Positions 19,526 through 28,821 of a stretch of DNA of 64,000 nucleotides are shown here, piece by piece. Origin of the DNA: Staphylococcus hsinchuensis (GTDB lineage: Bacteria; Bacillota; Bacilli; Staphylococcales; Staphylococcaceae); assembly GCF_038789205.1 (NCBI RefSeq), contig NZ_CP128355.1, positions 1,054,001 to 1,118,000 of the forward strand, read 5' to 3'. The translations under genes were made by a program, and so were the position numbers. Positions within the stretch are counted from its first letter, which is position 1. Each line of letters opens with the position of its first letter. The notes below the pieces were generated by a model. The model was given only the letters and a program-made list of their open reading frames with translations, did not search any database and was not told where the DNA came from.

Positions 19526-19543
19526 TGAAATCTCTCCTTAACT

Positions 19544-20410
19544 TTATTTTTCAGTGGTAGCAGATTGGCGTCGTGCTTTCTCAAACATGTAATAGCTTGA
19601 ACCAATAATGATAATATAGCCTAATATTGCAAATAAATCTGGTGATTCTTTAAATAATATAAATCCAAATATTGCTGTAAATATAATAGAAGCGTAAGTG
19701 AAGATGGATATATCTTTTGCAGGTGCAAAGCTATATGCTAATGTAATACCAATTTGACCGATTGCTGCAGATAAACCTGCACCAATAAGGTATAACACTT
19801 GAATCCATGACATTGGTTCAAATGTAAATATCGTAAATGGAATCAATGCTATAATAGAAAAGAATGAGAAATAAAAGACAATTGTGTAAGGTGCCTCACG
19901 TGAACTTAGCGCACGAACACATGTATACGCTCCGGCAGCAAATATTCCTGAAAGTAATCCTCCAAGTGCTGGAATCACAGCAGAAGAAAACTCTGGTTTC
20001 ACTACGAACAACATACCTAATATAGCTACAATCATTGCTATAAGTTGGTATTTTCGAATTTTTTCATTTAAGAAGAGTAAACTAAGTAAAATTGTCCAAA
20101 ATGGGTTAAGCTTCATTAATGTATCTGCATCACTTAAAATCATATGGTCAATGGCGTAAATATTTAATAATACACCAATGAGGCCTAAAGCAGATCTGGA
20201 TATTAATAAAGGTTGACTACTCAACTTACCGAAAAGTGGTTGTTTATATTTGAATATGAAATACAACGGTATAAACATCGCAACTAAATTTCGTGCGAGC
20301 GATTTTTGAAAGACGGGTAAATCTCCAGCTAGTCTAAAAAATACTGACATAAAACTAAAACCGATCGCGGAAATTAAAATTGCGATAATTCCTTTTACTT
20401 TAGGATTCAC
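19544..20410 (-). CDS. EamA/DMT-family transporter
   Basis: A 288-residue protein with about ten membrane helices in two EamA repeats, of the drug/metabolite transporter superfamily. It starts with GTG at 20410 behind GAGGCG. A proline- and glycine-rich LGGLLSGIFAAGAYTCVRALS segment begins the second half. It is the first gene of a two-gene operon with queF. Family members move amino acids, nucleobases or other metabolites; the substrate cannot be deduced. The queF link makes a queuosine precursor a possible, untested substrate. Confidence 0.82.
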   Translation of the reverse strand: MNPKVKGIIAILISAIGFSFMSVFFRLAGDLPVFQKSLARNLVAMFIPLYFIFKYKQPLFGKLSSQPLLISRSALGLIGVLLNIYAIDHMILSDADTLMKLNPFWTILLSLLFLNEKIRKYQLIAMIVAILGMLFVVKPEFSSAVIPALGGLLSGIFAAGAYTCVRALSSREAPYTIVFYFSFFSIIALIPFTIFTFEPMSWIQVLYLIGAGLSAAIGQIGITLAYSFAPAKDISIFTYASIIFTAIFGFILFKESPDLFAILGYIIIIGSSYYMFEKARRQSATTEK

Positions 20411-20478
20411 AACTATCGCCTCAATTTCTAAAATTTAACGTATCTATAGTAGCACATAGAAATACAATATGTATATCC

Positions 20479-20528
20479 TTGAAATAAACTCAGAAGTAGT
20501 ATAATATGGAAATGCGAACAAATGTTCT
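20479..20528 (+). promoter_or_regulatory. Putative promoter with LexA (SOS) box upstream of nrdIEF
   Basis: A TATAAT box (20501-20506) preceded by TTGAAA-like sequence is followed by CGAACAAATGTTCT (20515-20528), one base off the palindromic Gram-positive LexA consensus CGAAC-N4-GTTCG. The site would overlap the transcription start. The next gene on the plus strand is nrdI, about 500 bases on; nothing obvious is coded between. Confidence 0.6.
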
Positions 20529-20718
20529 ATTTCAGTTCGTTGATAACAGAAGATAATGTTTTTTAAATTGCAAGAATTTTAGCTTGAAGTTGGGAATAAA
20601 AATTTAAAAAATTTTCAAAAGGCTTATTCACGTGGTTCGGTGCCATTTTTTAAAAATATCTTTTCAAACCAGTTCAATTTTATGTCTTTAATTCTCAGAA
20701 AGAGTTATGTATAATGAA

Positions 20719-20766
20719 ACACATAATATAGTGTTGATGACCCAAACTTATCACAAGATATTGTGT
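20719..20766 (+). promoter_or_regulatory. nrdI: Tandem NrdR boxes upstream of nrdI
   Basis: Two 16-base near-palindromes, ACACATAATATAGTGT (20719-20734) and TCACAAGATATTGTGT (20751-20766), start 32 bases apart, which is three helical turns. This matches the usual arrangement of paired NrdR sites in front of ribonucleotide reductase operons. The leader between the second box and nrdI is about 257 bases with no gene. The 613-base gap 20411-21023 therefore holds the LexA-like promoter and these boxes. Confidence 0.72.
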
Positions 20767-21023
20767 TTTAGCTTGTGGTCAATTTATTTATAATAAATCA
20801 AATTTTAATTAAAAAGACACTATTACGATGCTTAAATATGACAATTTTAATGAAAATTGGTATATAATTTGAGATTGTTTCATTGATACATATCTATGGT
20901 AATTCTATATATTGTGTAAATTAATATAATTAAGCACAATGTGTAATTTTTAGATTTTGCGTAAAGTTGAACGATAGATATTTTGGAATAAGATCATGAC
21001 AATTTTAGGAAGTAGGTGGTCTA

Positions 21024-21434
21024 ATGAAGGTCGCGTATTACTCATTTTCAGGAAATGTGCGTAGATTTATTCAACGAACAGAGATAGCTGACACTTTAGA
21101 AATTACGCAAGCGAATTGTACTGAACGTGTGAAGGAACCTTTTATATTGGTCACTGGTACGATAGGATTCGGTGAAATCCCGCCACCCGTACAATCATTT
21201 TTAGATGTAAATCATGATTTGTTAAGAGCTGTGGCAGCGAGTGGCAATCGCAATTGGGGACAAAATTTTGCGAAAGCCGGCCGAACTATTGCAGCAGACT
21301 TTCAAGTACCATTATTAATGAAATTTGAAGTTCAAGGCACTAACGAAGATATTAGCGAATTTATAGATAAGGTGGGGCACATAAATGAAGGTTATGGACG
21401 AGAAACAATACAATCATATAGAGTTGAACAATGA
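21024..21434 (+). CDS. nrdI: NrdI flavodoxin-like protein for class Ib ribonucleotide reductase
   Basis: A 136-residue flavodoxin-like protein. NrdI, with reduced FMN, supplies the oxidant that forms the manganese-tyrosyl cofactor of NrdF. The phosphate-binding loop [11 protein letters not shown] at 5-15 and the [12 protein letters not shown] loop around 44-55 are typical. Start ATG lies behind GGAAGTAGGTGG. The end overlaps the start of nrdE by 50 bases in a different frame, so the two are tightly coupled. Confidence 0.95.
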   Translation: MKVAYYSFSGNVRRFIQRTEIADTLEITQANCTERVKEPFILVTGTIGFGEIPPPVQSFLDVNHDLLRAVAASGNRNWGQNFAKAGRTIAADFQVPLLMKFEVQGTNEDISEFIDKVGHINEGYGRETIQSYRVEQ

Positions 21435-23490
21435 AGTCACAAAGCGTAAAGAGAATGGCTTTTTCGATTTAGAAAAAGATCAAGAAGCGCTAGCTGTATA
21501 CATGGAAGAGATTAAAGATAAGACCATTTTCTTTGATTCTGAAATTGAGCGTCTTCATTATTTAGTGGACAATAATTTCTACTTCGATGTGTTCGAAAAA
21601 TATTCAGAAGAAGACCTTATTGAAATTACTGATTTTGCAAAAAACATTGATTTTAAATTTGCAAGTTACATGGCAGCGAGCAAATTTTACAAAGATTATG
21701 CGTTAAAAACGAATGATAAAAAACAACTATTAGAAGATTACAATCAACATGTGGTTATCGTGTCACTATATTTAGCAAATGGTCATAAAGCGACTGCTAA
21801 ACAATTTATTAAAGCGATGATTGAACAAAGATATCAACCTGCAACACCAACGTTTTTAAATGCAGGTCGTGCACGCCGAGGCGAACTTGTCTCATGTTTC
21901 TTACTTGAAGTTGACGATAGTTTAAACTCAATCAACTTTATAGATGCGACTGCTAAGCAATTAAGTAAAATTGGTGGCGGTGTTGCGATTAACTTATCTA
22001 AGCTACGTGCACGTGGCGAAGCAATTAAAGGTATAAAAGGTGTAGCAAAAGGCGTATTACCAGTTGCTAAATCACTTGAAGGTGGTTTCAGTTATGCCGA
22101 CCAGCTAGGCCAAAGACCAGGTGCTGGGGCAGTTTATTTAAATATCTTCCACTTCGATGTTGAAGAATTCTTAGATACTAAAAAGGTTAACGCCGATGAA
22201 GATCTACGTTTATCTACAATTTCAACTGGTCTTATCGTCCCTTCAAAATTCTTTGATTTAGCAAAAGAAGGTAAAGACTTTTACATGTTTGCACCACATA
22301 CAATCTATAAAGAATATGGCGTGACTTTAGACGATATTAATATCGATGAATATTATGACGAACTTGTCGCAAATCCTAATATCGAGAAGAAGAAAAAAGA
22401 TGCACGTGAAATGTTAAATATGATTGCTCAAACTCAATTACAGTCAGGGTATCCATATTTAATGTTTAAAGATAATGCGAACAAAGTTCATGCTAATTCA
22501 GATATTGGTCAAATTAAAATGAGTAATTTATGTACTGAAATCTTCCAATTACAAGAAACTTCAATCATTAATGACTATGGTACTGAAGACGAAATCAAAC
22601 GTGATATTTCTTGTAATTTAGGGTCACTAAATATCGTAAATGTCATGGAATCTGGTAAATTTAGAGATTCAGTGCATACGGGTATGGATGCGTTAACTGT
22701 AGTAAGTGATGATGCAGATATTAAAAATGCGCCAGGTGTTAGAAAGGCAAATAGCGAGTTACATTCTGTTGGTTTAGGCGTTATGAACTTACACGGTTAC
22801 TTAGCTAAAAATAAAATTGGTTATGAATCAGAAGAAGCGAAAGATTTTGCAAATACGTTCTTCATGATGATGAACTATTATTCAATAGAACGTTCTATGG
22901 AAATTGCTCAATCACGTAAAGAGACATATAAAGGATTCGAAAAGTCTGACTATGCAAACGGTAAATATTTCGAGTTCTATACTTCTCAATCATTCGAACC
23001 ACAATATGAAAAAGTACTTAGATTATTTGATGGTTTAGATATCCCAACAGCAGAAGATTGGAAAGCATTGCAACAAAAGGTTGAAGAACATGGACTATTC
23101 CACGCATATCGTTTAGCGATTGCGCCAACTCAAAGTATTTCATACGTACAAAATGCAACAAGCTCAGTAATGCCTATAGTGGACCAAATTGAACGTCGTA
23201 CTTATGGTAATGCTGAAACATTCTATCCAATGCCATTCTTATCACCAGAAACAATGTGGTATTACAAATCAGCATTCAACACTGATCAAATGAAATTGAT
23301 TGATTTAATTTCAACAATTCAAACACATGTGGACCAAGGCATTTCAACGATACTTTACGTTAATTCAGAAATATCAACTCGTGAATTATCAAGATTATAT
23401 GTTTACGCACATCATAAAGGATTAAAATCTCTATATTACACTAGAAATAAATTATTAAGCGTTGAAGAATGCACAAGCTGTGCAATTTAA
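21385..23490 (+). CDS. nrdE: Ribonucleoside-diphosphate reductase class Ib, alpha subunit
   Basis: A 701-residue catalytic subunit converting NDPs to dNDPs under aerobic conditions. Active-site motifs are visible: [15 protein letters not shown] with the first redox cysteine, [13 protein letters not shown] in the radical-cysteine loop region, [11 protein letters not shown] with the second redox cysteine, and the C-terminal CTSCAI tail that relays reducing power from NrdH or thioredoxin. As expected for class Ib, the N-terminal ATP-cone of class Ia is absent. The start ATG 21385 follows GGTGGGG inside nrdI. A 133-base spacer with a hairpin separates it from nrdF. Confidence 0.97.
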   Translation: MKVMDEKQYNHIELNNEVTKRKENGFFDLEKDQEALAVYMEEIKDKTIFFDSEIERLHYLVDNNFYFDVFEKYSEEDLIEITDFAKNIDFKFASYMAASKFYKDYALKTNDKKQLLEDYNQHVVIVSLYLANGHKATAKQFIKAMIEQRYQPATPTFLNAGRARRGELVSCFLLEVDDSLNSINFIDATAKQLSKIGGGVAINLSKLRARGEAIKGIKGVAKGVLPVAKSLEGGFSYADQLGQRPGAGAVYLNIFHFDVEEFLDTKKVNADEDLRLSTISTGLIVPSKFFDLAKEGKDFYMFAPHTIYKEYGVTLDDINIDEYYDELVANPNIEKKKKDAREMLNMIAQTQLQSGYPYLMFKDNANKVHANSDIGQIKMSNLCTEIFQLQETSIINDYGTEDEIKRDISCNLGSLNIVNVMESGKFRDSVHTGMDALTVVSDDADIKNAPGVRKANSELHSVGLGVMNLHGYLAKNKIGYESEEAKDFANTFFMMMNYYSIERSMEIAQSRKETYKGFEKSDYANGKYFEFYTSQSFEPQYEKVLRLFDGLDIPTAEDWKALQQKVEEHGLFHAYRLAIAPTQSISYVQNATSSVMPIVDQIERRTYGNAETFYPMPFLSPETMWYYKSAFNTDQMKLIDLISTIQTHVDQGISTILYVNSEISTRELSRLYVYAHHKGLKSLYYTRNKLLSVEECTSCAI

Positions 23491-23523
23491 TATAAATTGA
23501 CCGTGAGCCAAACGATTTTTTGA

Positions 23524-23577
23524 ATGAGGTTAAGGTTGATGATGCACTGCTTCTTGGGTGCTAAGGCCTTGCCTCAT
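23524..23577 (+). other. Stem-loop between nrdE and nrdF
   Basis: ATGAGGttAAGG pairs with CCTTgCCTCAT, with an inner GCAC/GTGC stem. There is no T-run, so it looks like an RNA processing or stability element rather than a terminator. Confidence 0.5.
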
Positions 23578-23623
23578 CTATCATTGTTAACTAAATTTTA
23601 CCGAATAGGAGACATTTTCAATC

Positions 23624-24595
23624 ATGAAAGCAGTCAATTGGAATACGCAAGAAGATATGACGAATATGTTTTGGCGACAAAATATATCACAAATGTGGGT
23701 TGAAACAGAGTTTAAAGTATCTAAAGATATCGCAAGTTGGAAAACATTATCCGATGCCGAGAAAAATGCTTTCAAAAAAGCATTAGCAGGTTTAACTGGT
23801 TTAGATACACACCAAGCAGATGATGGTATGCCACTTATCATGCTGCATACTACGGATTTACGTAAAAAAGCAGTGTATTCATTTATGGCTATGATGGAAC
23901 AAATTCATGCAAAAAGTTATTCTCATATATTCACGACATTATTACCATCAAGTGAAACAAACTATTTATTAGATAAATGGGTAATTGAAGAGCCACATTT
24001 AAAATATAAATCAGATAAAATTATCGAGAACTATCACAAATTATGGTCAAAAGAAGCTTCAATCTTTGATCAATATATGGCTCGAGTTTCAAGTGTGTTT
24101 TTAGAAACATTTTTATTCTATTCAGGTTTCTATTATCCACTGTACCTTGCTGGACAAGGTAAAATGACAACTTCTGGTGAAATTATTCGTAAGATTTTAT
24201 TAGACGAATCTATTCACGGTGTATTCACAGGTATGGATGCACAAAGTTTACGTAATGAGCTATCTGAAAGTGAAAAGCAACGTGCAGATCAAGAAATGTA
24301 TAAATTATTAGATGATTTATATAAAAATGAAGTTTCATATACACAGTCACTTTACGATGATATCGGGTTAACGAACGATGTACTTAACTATGTTCGTTAC
24401 AACGGAAACAAAGCTTTATCTAATTTAGGCTTTGAACCTTACTTTGAAGAAAGAGAATTCAATCCAATCATTGAAAACGCATTGGATACTTCAACGAAAA
24501 ACCATGATTTCTTCTCAGTTAAAGGTGATGGTTATACACTTGCTTTAAATGTAGAAGCATTACGTGATGAAGACTTCGTATTTGATGATAAATAA
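23624..24595 (+). CDS. nrdF: Ribonucleoside-diphosphate reductase class Ib, beta subunit
   Basis: A 323-residue ferritin-like radical subunit. The metal ligands and radical residue align with E. coli NrdF by spacing: D61, E92, H95 and Tyr99 in EQIHAKSYS; the second ligand set is in EEPHLKY... and the DESIHGVF segment. NrdF holds the dimanganese or diiron tyrosyl radical cofactor assembled with NrdI. Start ATG behind AGGAGAC. It ends the nrdIEF operon, followed by a terminator. From memory, S. aureus has the sstABCD iron-uptake genes next; none are present here. Confidence 0.97.
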   Translation: MKAVNWNTQEDMTNMFWRQNISQMWVETEFKVSKDIASWKTLSDAEKNAFKKALAGLTGLDTHQADDGMPLIMLHTTDLRKKAVYSFMAMMEQIHAKSYSHIFTTLLPSSETNYLLDKWVIEEPHLKYKSDKIIENYHKLWSKEASIFDQYMARVSSVFLETFLFYSGFYYPLYLAGQGKMTTSGEIIRKILLDESIHGVFTGMDAQSLRNELSESEKQRADQEMYKLLDDLYKNEVSYTQSLYDDIGLTNDVLNYVRYNGNKALSNLGFEPYFEEREFNPIIENALDTSTKNHDFFSVKGDGYTLALNVEALRDEDFVFDDK

Positions 24596-24608
24596 GTTAA
24601 TAATTTTT

Positions 24609-24647
24609 TTAGACCGAGAAGCGATATGACTTCTCGGTCTATTTTTA
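24609..24647 (+). terminator. Terminator of nrdIEF
   Basis: AGACCGAGAAG and CTTCTCGGTCT form an 11-base stem with an 8-base loop, followed by ATTTTTAT, 14 bases after the nrdF stop. Confidence 0.88.
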
Positions 24648-24776
24648 TACTCATAATCATTATCGAAGCGAAGACTTCTTAAAGATTAGAAGATATAAAA
24701 ATTTAAGCAACTAAATTAATTTATGGTATTACAACATGTATAATAGTTAAAAAGACAGCGTGGGAGGGGTTTATTT

Positions 24777-25100
24777 ATGGTTTTGGATAATGTCAATCCG
24801 AATGATTTATATCCAACAGAAAAGAAAGGACCAACTGTTCTCGGTACCATTGAATATTCAATTCAAGGTAGTACGGAATTTGAAGGTGCATTCATCGCGA
24901 CAAACGAAAGGTTGATTCTAAATGTCGATATGAATGGAGAATTTTACTACCGAAGTATTGCTTACAATGAAATTGAATCAGTTACTTACGACGGTAATGT
25001 GATCCACTTTAAATTTAAAATCGGACCAATGCCTATGAAAGATATTAAAAAAGGTGATGCAGAAAAATTTGTATCCTATGTAAATGAACAAATAAATTAA
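24777..25100 (+). CDS. PH-like domain small protein, unknown function
   Basis: A 107-residue soluble protein with no membrane segment. The pattern of short beta strands (VLGTIEYSIQG, GAFIATNERLILNVD, YRSIAYNEIESVTYDG, IHFKFKIG) with a C-terminal helix (DAEKFVSYVNEQ) resembles bacterial PH/YvbH-type domains. Start ATG follows a strong GGGAGGGG site. It stands alone between terminators and is convergent with the CHY zinc-finger gene. The fold is inferred from the strand pattern; the role is unknown. Confidence 0.75.
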   Translation: MVLDNVNPNDLYPTEKKGPTVLGTIEYSIQGSTEFEGAFIATNERLILNVDMNGEFYYRSIAYNEIESVTYDGNVIHFKFKIGPMPMKDIKKGDAEKFVSYVNEQIN

Positions 25101-25102
25101 AA

Positions 25103-25156
25103 AAGCGAGACTTCGAAATCTATTAACTTCAAATAGATTTCTGTCTCGCTTCTTAT
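25103..25156. terminator. Bidirectional terminator
   Basis: AAGCGAGAC ... AAATCTATT pairs with AATAGATTT ... GTCTCGCTT, a long two-part stem flanked by A and T runs, between two convergent genes. Confidence 0.85.
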
Positions 25157-25169
25157 TTTATAACTTGAA

Positions 25170-25484
25170 TTATACTGAAAAATAATGATGATAGTGAAAT
25201 TTACAACGATTATTAAAATGGCCATTACATTTCGGACATGCTTCTACCATCATATATTCATTGATGGTCATTTCATATTGACATACGCCACAAAGGACAG
25301 CTTTTTCATCATATTCCTCATGTTTCCAACGTTTAATGTCATGATCTTCATTAGCTTCATGACATTTGTAGCAAGGATAATACTTATTACAACATTTAAA
25401 TTTAATTGCAATGATATCTAAAGGTGTTTGGTAATGAATACATCGACTTTCGTTATCTACTGTTGGGCCATTAATTTTTATCAA
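25170..25484 (-). CDS. CHY-type zinc-finger protein
   Basis: A 104-residue protein with a CHY zinc-finger domain: CIHY near the N-terminus, then FKCCNKYYPCYKCHEAN, then AVLCGVCQYEMT and EACPKCNGHFNNRCKFHYHHYF. The many Cys and His residues fit three bound zinc ions. Start is TTG at 25484 behind AGGAGCG, since there is no ATG near. It follows murB by 16 bases on the same strand, so they are likely co-transcribed. Bacterial members have no settled function; zinc storage or metal sensing are guesses. Confidence 0.85.
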   Translation of the reverse strand: MIKINGPTVDNESRCIHYQTPLDIIAIKFKCCNKYYPCYKCHEANEDHDIKRWKHEEYDEKAVLCGVCQYEMTINEYMMVEACPKCNGHFNNRCKFHYHHYFSV

Positions 25485-25500
25485 AATGTTTCGCTCCTAG

Positions 25501-26421
25501 TTATTCGTCTGGGTGCTGACCAATGATTCTTACTTCAGGATGTAACTCTACGTCAAATTTTTCTTTAACGACATTTTGTACGTGATGTATTAAATCTTCA
25601 TAATTTGTCGCAGTTCCTTTGTCTACATTTACCATAAATCCAGCATGTTTCTTAGAGACTTCTACGCCACCAATACGATGACCTTGTAAATCGGAATCTT
25701 GAATTAATTTACCAGCAAAGTGGCCTGGTGGTCTTTGGAACACACTTCCGCAAGAAGGGTATTCTAAAGGTTGTTTACTTTCTCTACGTTCAGTGAGGTC
25801 ATCCATTTTTGATTGAATTTCTTCTTGGTTACCCGGTTCTAACGTAAACGCAGCTTCAACTACAACGAGATCATCTTTTTGAACGACACTGCTACGATAA
25901 TCTAACTCGAGTTCATTATTTGTCAGTGTGATAAGTTCACCTTTATGGTTCACGCAAAGAGCATAATCGATACAGTCTTTGATTTCACCGCCATATGCAC
26001 CTGCATTCATGAAGACAGCACCACCGACTGAGCCAGGAATACCACAAGCAAATTCCAGACCAGTTAAACTTTTATCACGTGCAGTGCGCGAAACGTCGAT
26101 AATTGCTGCACCGCTACCTGAAATAATTGCATCATCTGATACATCTATTTTATCAAGTGATAATAAGCTGATAACAATACCTCTAATTCCGCCTTCTCTA
26201 ATGATGATATTTGAACCATTGCCTAAATATGTGACCGGTAAATCGTTTTTATACGCAAAATGTACAATTTCTTGAACGTGTTCATGTTGTGTGGGAGATA
26301 AATAAAAGTCTGCTTTCCCACCAGTTTCTGTATATGTATAACGTTTTAATGGTTCATCAACTTTTATAATTTCTTTTGGGATAATTGCTTCGAGTTCTTT
26401 TAAGATCGTATCTTTATGCAA
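25501..26421 (-). CDS. murB: UDP-N-acetylenolpyruvoylglucosamine reductase
   Basis: A 306-residue FAD enzyme that reduces UDP-GlcNAc-enolpyruvate to UDP-MurNAc, the second committed step of peptidoglycan synthesis. FAD-binding motifs [14 protein letters not shown] and [20 protein letters not shown] (catalytic region) are present, and [11 protein letters not shown] carries the proton-donor serine, the pattern of type II MurB. The start is TTG at 26421 behind AAAGGATG; there is no in-frame ATG close by. The CHY zinc-finger gene follows by 16 bases. Confidence 0.96.
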   Translation of the reverse strand: MHKDTILKELEAIIPKEIIKVDEPLKRYTYTETGGKADFYLSPTQHEHVQEIVHFAYKNDLPVTYLGNGSNIIIREGGIRGIVISLLSLDKIDVSDDAIISGSGAAIIDVSRTARDKSLTGLEFACGIPGSVGGAVFMNAGAYGGEIKDCIDYALCVNHKGELITLTNNELELDYRSSVVQKDDLVVVEAAFTLEPGNQEEIQSKMDDLTERRESKQPLEYPSCGSVFQRPPGHFAGKLIQDSDLQGHRIGGVEVSKKHAGFMVNVDKGTATNYEDLIHHVQNVVKEKFDVELHPEVRIIGQHPDE

Positions 26422-26565
26422 TTATAGAACATCCTTTCATATTTAATTCGTTGTCTTATTATAGCAATGTTTCATTAAATATGCTAAATAGTATGGTTTA
26501 TATTACCGATAAAAAATTCATTTAAACCCAATACAGGTCAATACATTTTGAAAATGTCTTATCTA

Positions 26566-27087
26566 CTATGTGCCTAAGCGTTTGGCTAATTTGGTAAATA
26601 GTTGCTGTTTTTGATTTTCATATGGACGTATCGTCGTCACATGTTGTGTGATTTGTTGCTTTTGTTGTCCGAATTGTTCTGCTAATTCGGGCTTTGTTGA
26701 TAGTGCTTCATTAGTATTTAGGTATGCATTGTAAAGCGGTGAATCCTTTTGAATTATGTGTAAACGTACAGTTTGTCTTAAATCAATTAAATTATTGAAT
26801 TTTGCCATTACCACTTTCTTCTTATAAGGATGATGTAAACGGTAAAAGCCTTCATAGTTTAAGCGTTTTTCGTCTAAAGCAGTTATATCGTGCAGGTTAT
26901 TCACACCGACTAATATATCTAAGATGGGTTCGGTCGGGTAATTAAAATGCTTTGTACCTCCTATGTGAAAGGTTGTTTGCACGGGCGTATCAAGTAAATT
27001 AAATAGAACTTGACGTATCGTTTTATATTGAGTTGCAAAGTATTGATCGTCATCTTCAGTTATAAAAGTTTGAATATTTGAGTGCAT
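26566..27087 (-). CDS. GrpB family protein (UPF0157, nucleotidyltransferase-like)
   Basis: A 173-residue protein of the GrpB/UPF0157 family, which has a nucleotidyltransferase-like fold. The HIGGTKHFNYPTEPILDILVGV segment (about 41-62) matches the HIGSTAVPG-like and K-P-I-D-I-L-V family motifs, here with divergent residues (GGTKHFNYPTE), and RLH...K occurs later. Start ATG follows TAAGGAGACG. It is not linked to its neighbours. The function of the family is not established. Confidence 0.78.
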   Translation of the reverse strand: MHSNIQTFITEDDDQYFATQYKTIRQVLFNLLDTPVQTTFHIGGTKHFNYPTEPILDILVGVNNLHDITALDEKRLNYEGFYRLHHPYKKKVVMAKFNNLIDLRQTVRLHIIQKDSPLYNAYLNTNEALSTKPELAEQFGQQKQQITQHVTTIRPYENQKQQLFTKLAKRLGT

Positions 27088-27205
27088 GTTACGTCTCCTT
27101 ACACAAATAGTAATTTAACAACTATAAATTCTGAAACAATATATCATATTTGATTTCCAATATAAATAACTTTATGTATAATACTTATTGATAAGGAGTG
27201 CAGAT

Positions 27206-28099
27206 ATGAAAAAAATAGTTTATATCACGTTATTATTTTCTGTGGCAATCATACTTAATGCATGTGGAAATGGGAATGGCTCTGATTTTAAAAAGTTTAA
27301 AGAGTCATATGCCAAAGTTGAGCAAAAAGACCAAGAATTACAGAATACGGTTGATGATATACAATTAGGTCGATTAAACGATTTAAGTGAATCGCAATTA
27401 ACTGATAAAAATAAAAAAGAGTTTAATGATATCCAAAACAAAGTAAATAGAAAATTAATAAAGAAATTTGATGAATATAAACAATCAGCGGAAAAGTTAC
27501 CTGCAACTTCAGAAGATACGAAGACATTAAAAAAAGAATATATGAAAACAGTTAATCGAAAAAAAGATGCTATATATGAAGTTAAATCTTATGTAGATTT
27601 ATATAATCAATCTATTAAAGCAAATGAAGATATTTTAGATTATACGAAACTATTTGAAAAAAATAGAGCCTTTGTTGAAGATGATATTAAAAGAGCCAAT
27701 TCAGCAGGGGAAAGCGATGAAGTGAACAAATTAAAGCATAAAATAGCTGAAACAAACAAAAAATTAAAAGCAAAATCTGAAAATACGTTAGGTGATTCTG
27801 TTTCACACGGCTCTCAACAAGCGATCGATGACGAAATTATGCCTTTAATTACAGACCAAATTAGAGAATTAAATAAATTAGAGTTAAAAGATGGGTATGC
27901 AAATAATGCACGTAAAAATGCAATTGAAATGTATTACAGTTTACAAAATTATTATGAAACACGCGGTGAAACGATAGCAAACGGCGAGAAGATTGATAAA
28001 ATTAATCGAGACAAATTATTGAAAAATGGTGAAGATTTAGAGCATTACAACGAGTCATTCAAGGAAAAGTATCAAAGCATTAAAGTTAAATACGAATAA
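27206..28099 (+). CDS. YkyA-like cell-wall-binding lipoprotein
   Basis: A secreted lipoprotein of 297 residues from ATG 27206, 6-8 bases after AAGGAG (an upstream TTG at 27188 precedes that site). The signal peptide KKIVYITLLFSVAIIL ends in the lipobox LNAC, so Cys19-20 would be lipidated. The rest is strongly helical, charged and rich in Lys, Glu and Asn, with likely coiled coils (KKEYMKTVNRKKDAIYEVKSY; NKLKHKIAETNKKLKAKSEN). This matches the YkyA putative cell-wall-binding lipoprotein family of Bacillales. Exact role unknown. Confidence 0.82.
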   Translation: MKKIVYITLLFSVAIILNACGNGNGSDFKKFKESYAKVEQKDQELQNTVDDIQLGRLNDLSESQLTDKNKKEFNDIQNKVNRKLIKKFDEYKQSAEKLPATSEDTKTLKKEYMKTVNRKKDAIYEVKSYVDLYNQSIKANEDILDYTKLFEKNRAFVEDDIKRANSAGESDEVNKLKHKIAETNKKLKAKSENTLGDSVSHGSQQAIDDEIMPLITDQIRELNKLELKDGYANNARKNAIEMYYSLQNYYETRGETIANGEKIDKINRDKLLKNGEDLEHYNESFKEKYQSIKVKYE

Positions 28100-28257
28100 A
28101 ATACTGTGACAGCACTATAATAGAACTTGATTTTTAATAAACGGTTAACAATAAAAAGGTATTTGTGTATAATTGTAAGCAGTGATACGACATTTTTTTG
28201 AGGGGATTTCACACTTATTAAATGTGAGTGTGTTAAATATTTTTAGAGGTGAATAGA

Positions 28258-28578
28258 ATGGCTATAAAGCTGAGTTCGATTGACCAGTTTGAACAAGTTA
28301 TTGATGAAAATAAGTATGTATTCGTATTAAAACATAGCGAAACATGTCCAATTTCTTCAAATGCAATAGATCAATTTAACAAATTTTTATATGAAAGAGA
28401 TATGGATGGCTATTATTTAGTAGTACAACAAGAAAGAGAATTGTCAGACTACATAGCTGAAAAAACTGACATCAAACATGAATCGCCACAAGCATTTTAC
28501 TTTGTTAAAGGTAAAGCTATATGGCATGCTAATCACGAAGATATCAATGTGAAATCTTTAGCTAACGCTGAAGAATAA
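28258..28578 (+). CDS. brxC: Monothiol bacilliredoxin (BrxC/YtxJ family)
   Basis: A 106-residue thioredoxin-fold protein of the YtxJ family, which helps remove bacillithiol from oxidised proteins. The active site C-P-I-S (in HSETCPISSNAI) has one cysteine, as in the monothiol type, and QAFYFVKGKAIW holds the expected strand pair after the cis-Pro region (ESPQAF). ATG 28258 follows AGAGGTG; a GTG at 28249 is part of that site. It is monocistronic with a terminator. Confidence 0.85.
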   Translation: MAIKLSSIDQFEQVIDENKYVFVLKHSETCPISSNAIDQFNKFLYERDMDGYYLVVQQERELSDYIAEKTDIKHESPQAFYFVKGKAIWHANHEDINVKSLANAEE

Positions 28579-28601
28579 TAAACGAAATAAACTAATTAAG
28601 G

Positions 28602-28650
28602 GACGCTTGCTATACTCGAAAGCAAAGAAGGGTATTGCAAGCGTTTCTTT
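28602..28650 (+). terminator. Terminator after brxC
   Basis: GACGCTTGCTATAC and GTATTGCAAGCGT form an imperfect stem followed by TTCTTTATT. Confidence 0.75.
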
Positions 28651-28821
28651 ATTATGTGAAAAAATCTTATTTGCCATGTATAATACAGTGTAAATGTAAC
28701 AATGTTTAGGAAAGTTATTTGGGATTAAAACGGCACTTTGCTAAACGATTTAGGATAAGGTGAACGATCCATATTAAATTTATAGCTTATAGTAATTTAA
28801 ACAAATATTTGAGGTGACATA

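Noticed and set aside
20411..20480. Possible preQ1 riboswitch upstream of EamA-queF
   Set aside because: No match to the conserved preQ1 pseudoknot pattern on the minus strand.
25185..25421. Plus-strand hydrophobic frame of 78 codons
   Set aside because: Antisense to the CHY zinc-finger gene, whose Cys/His pattern is clearly real.
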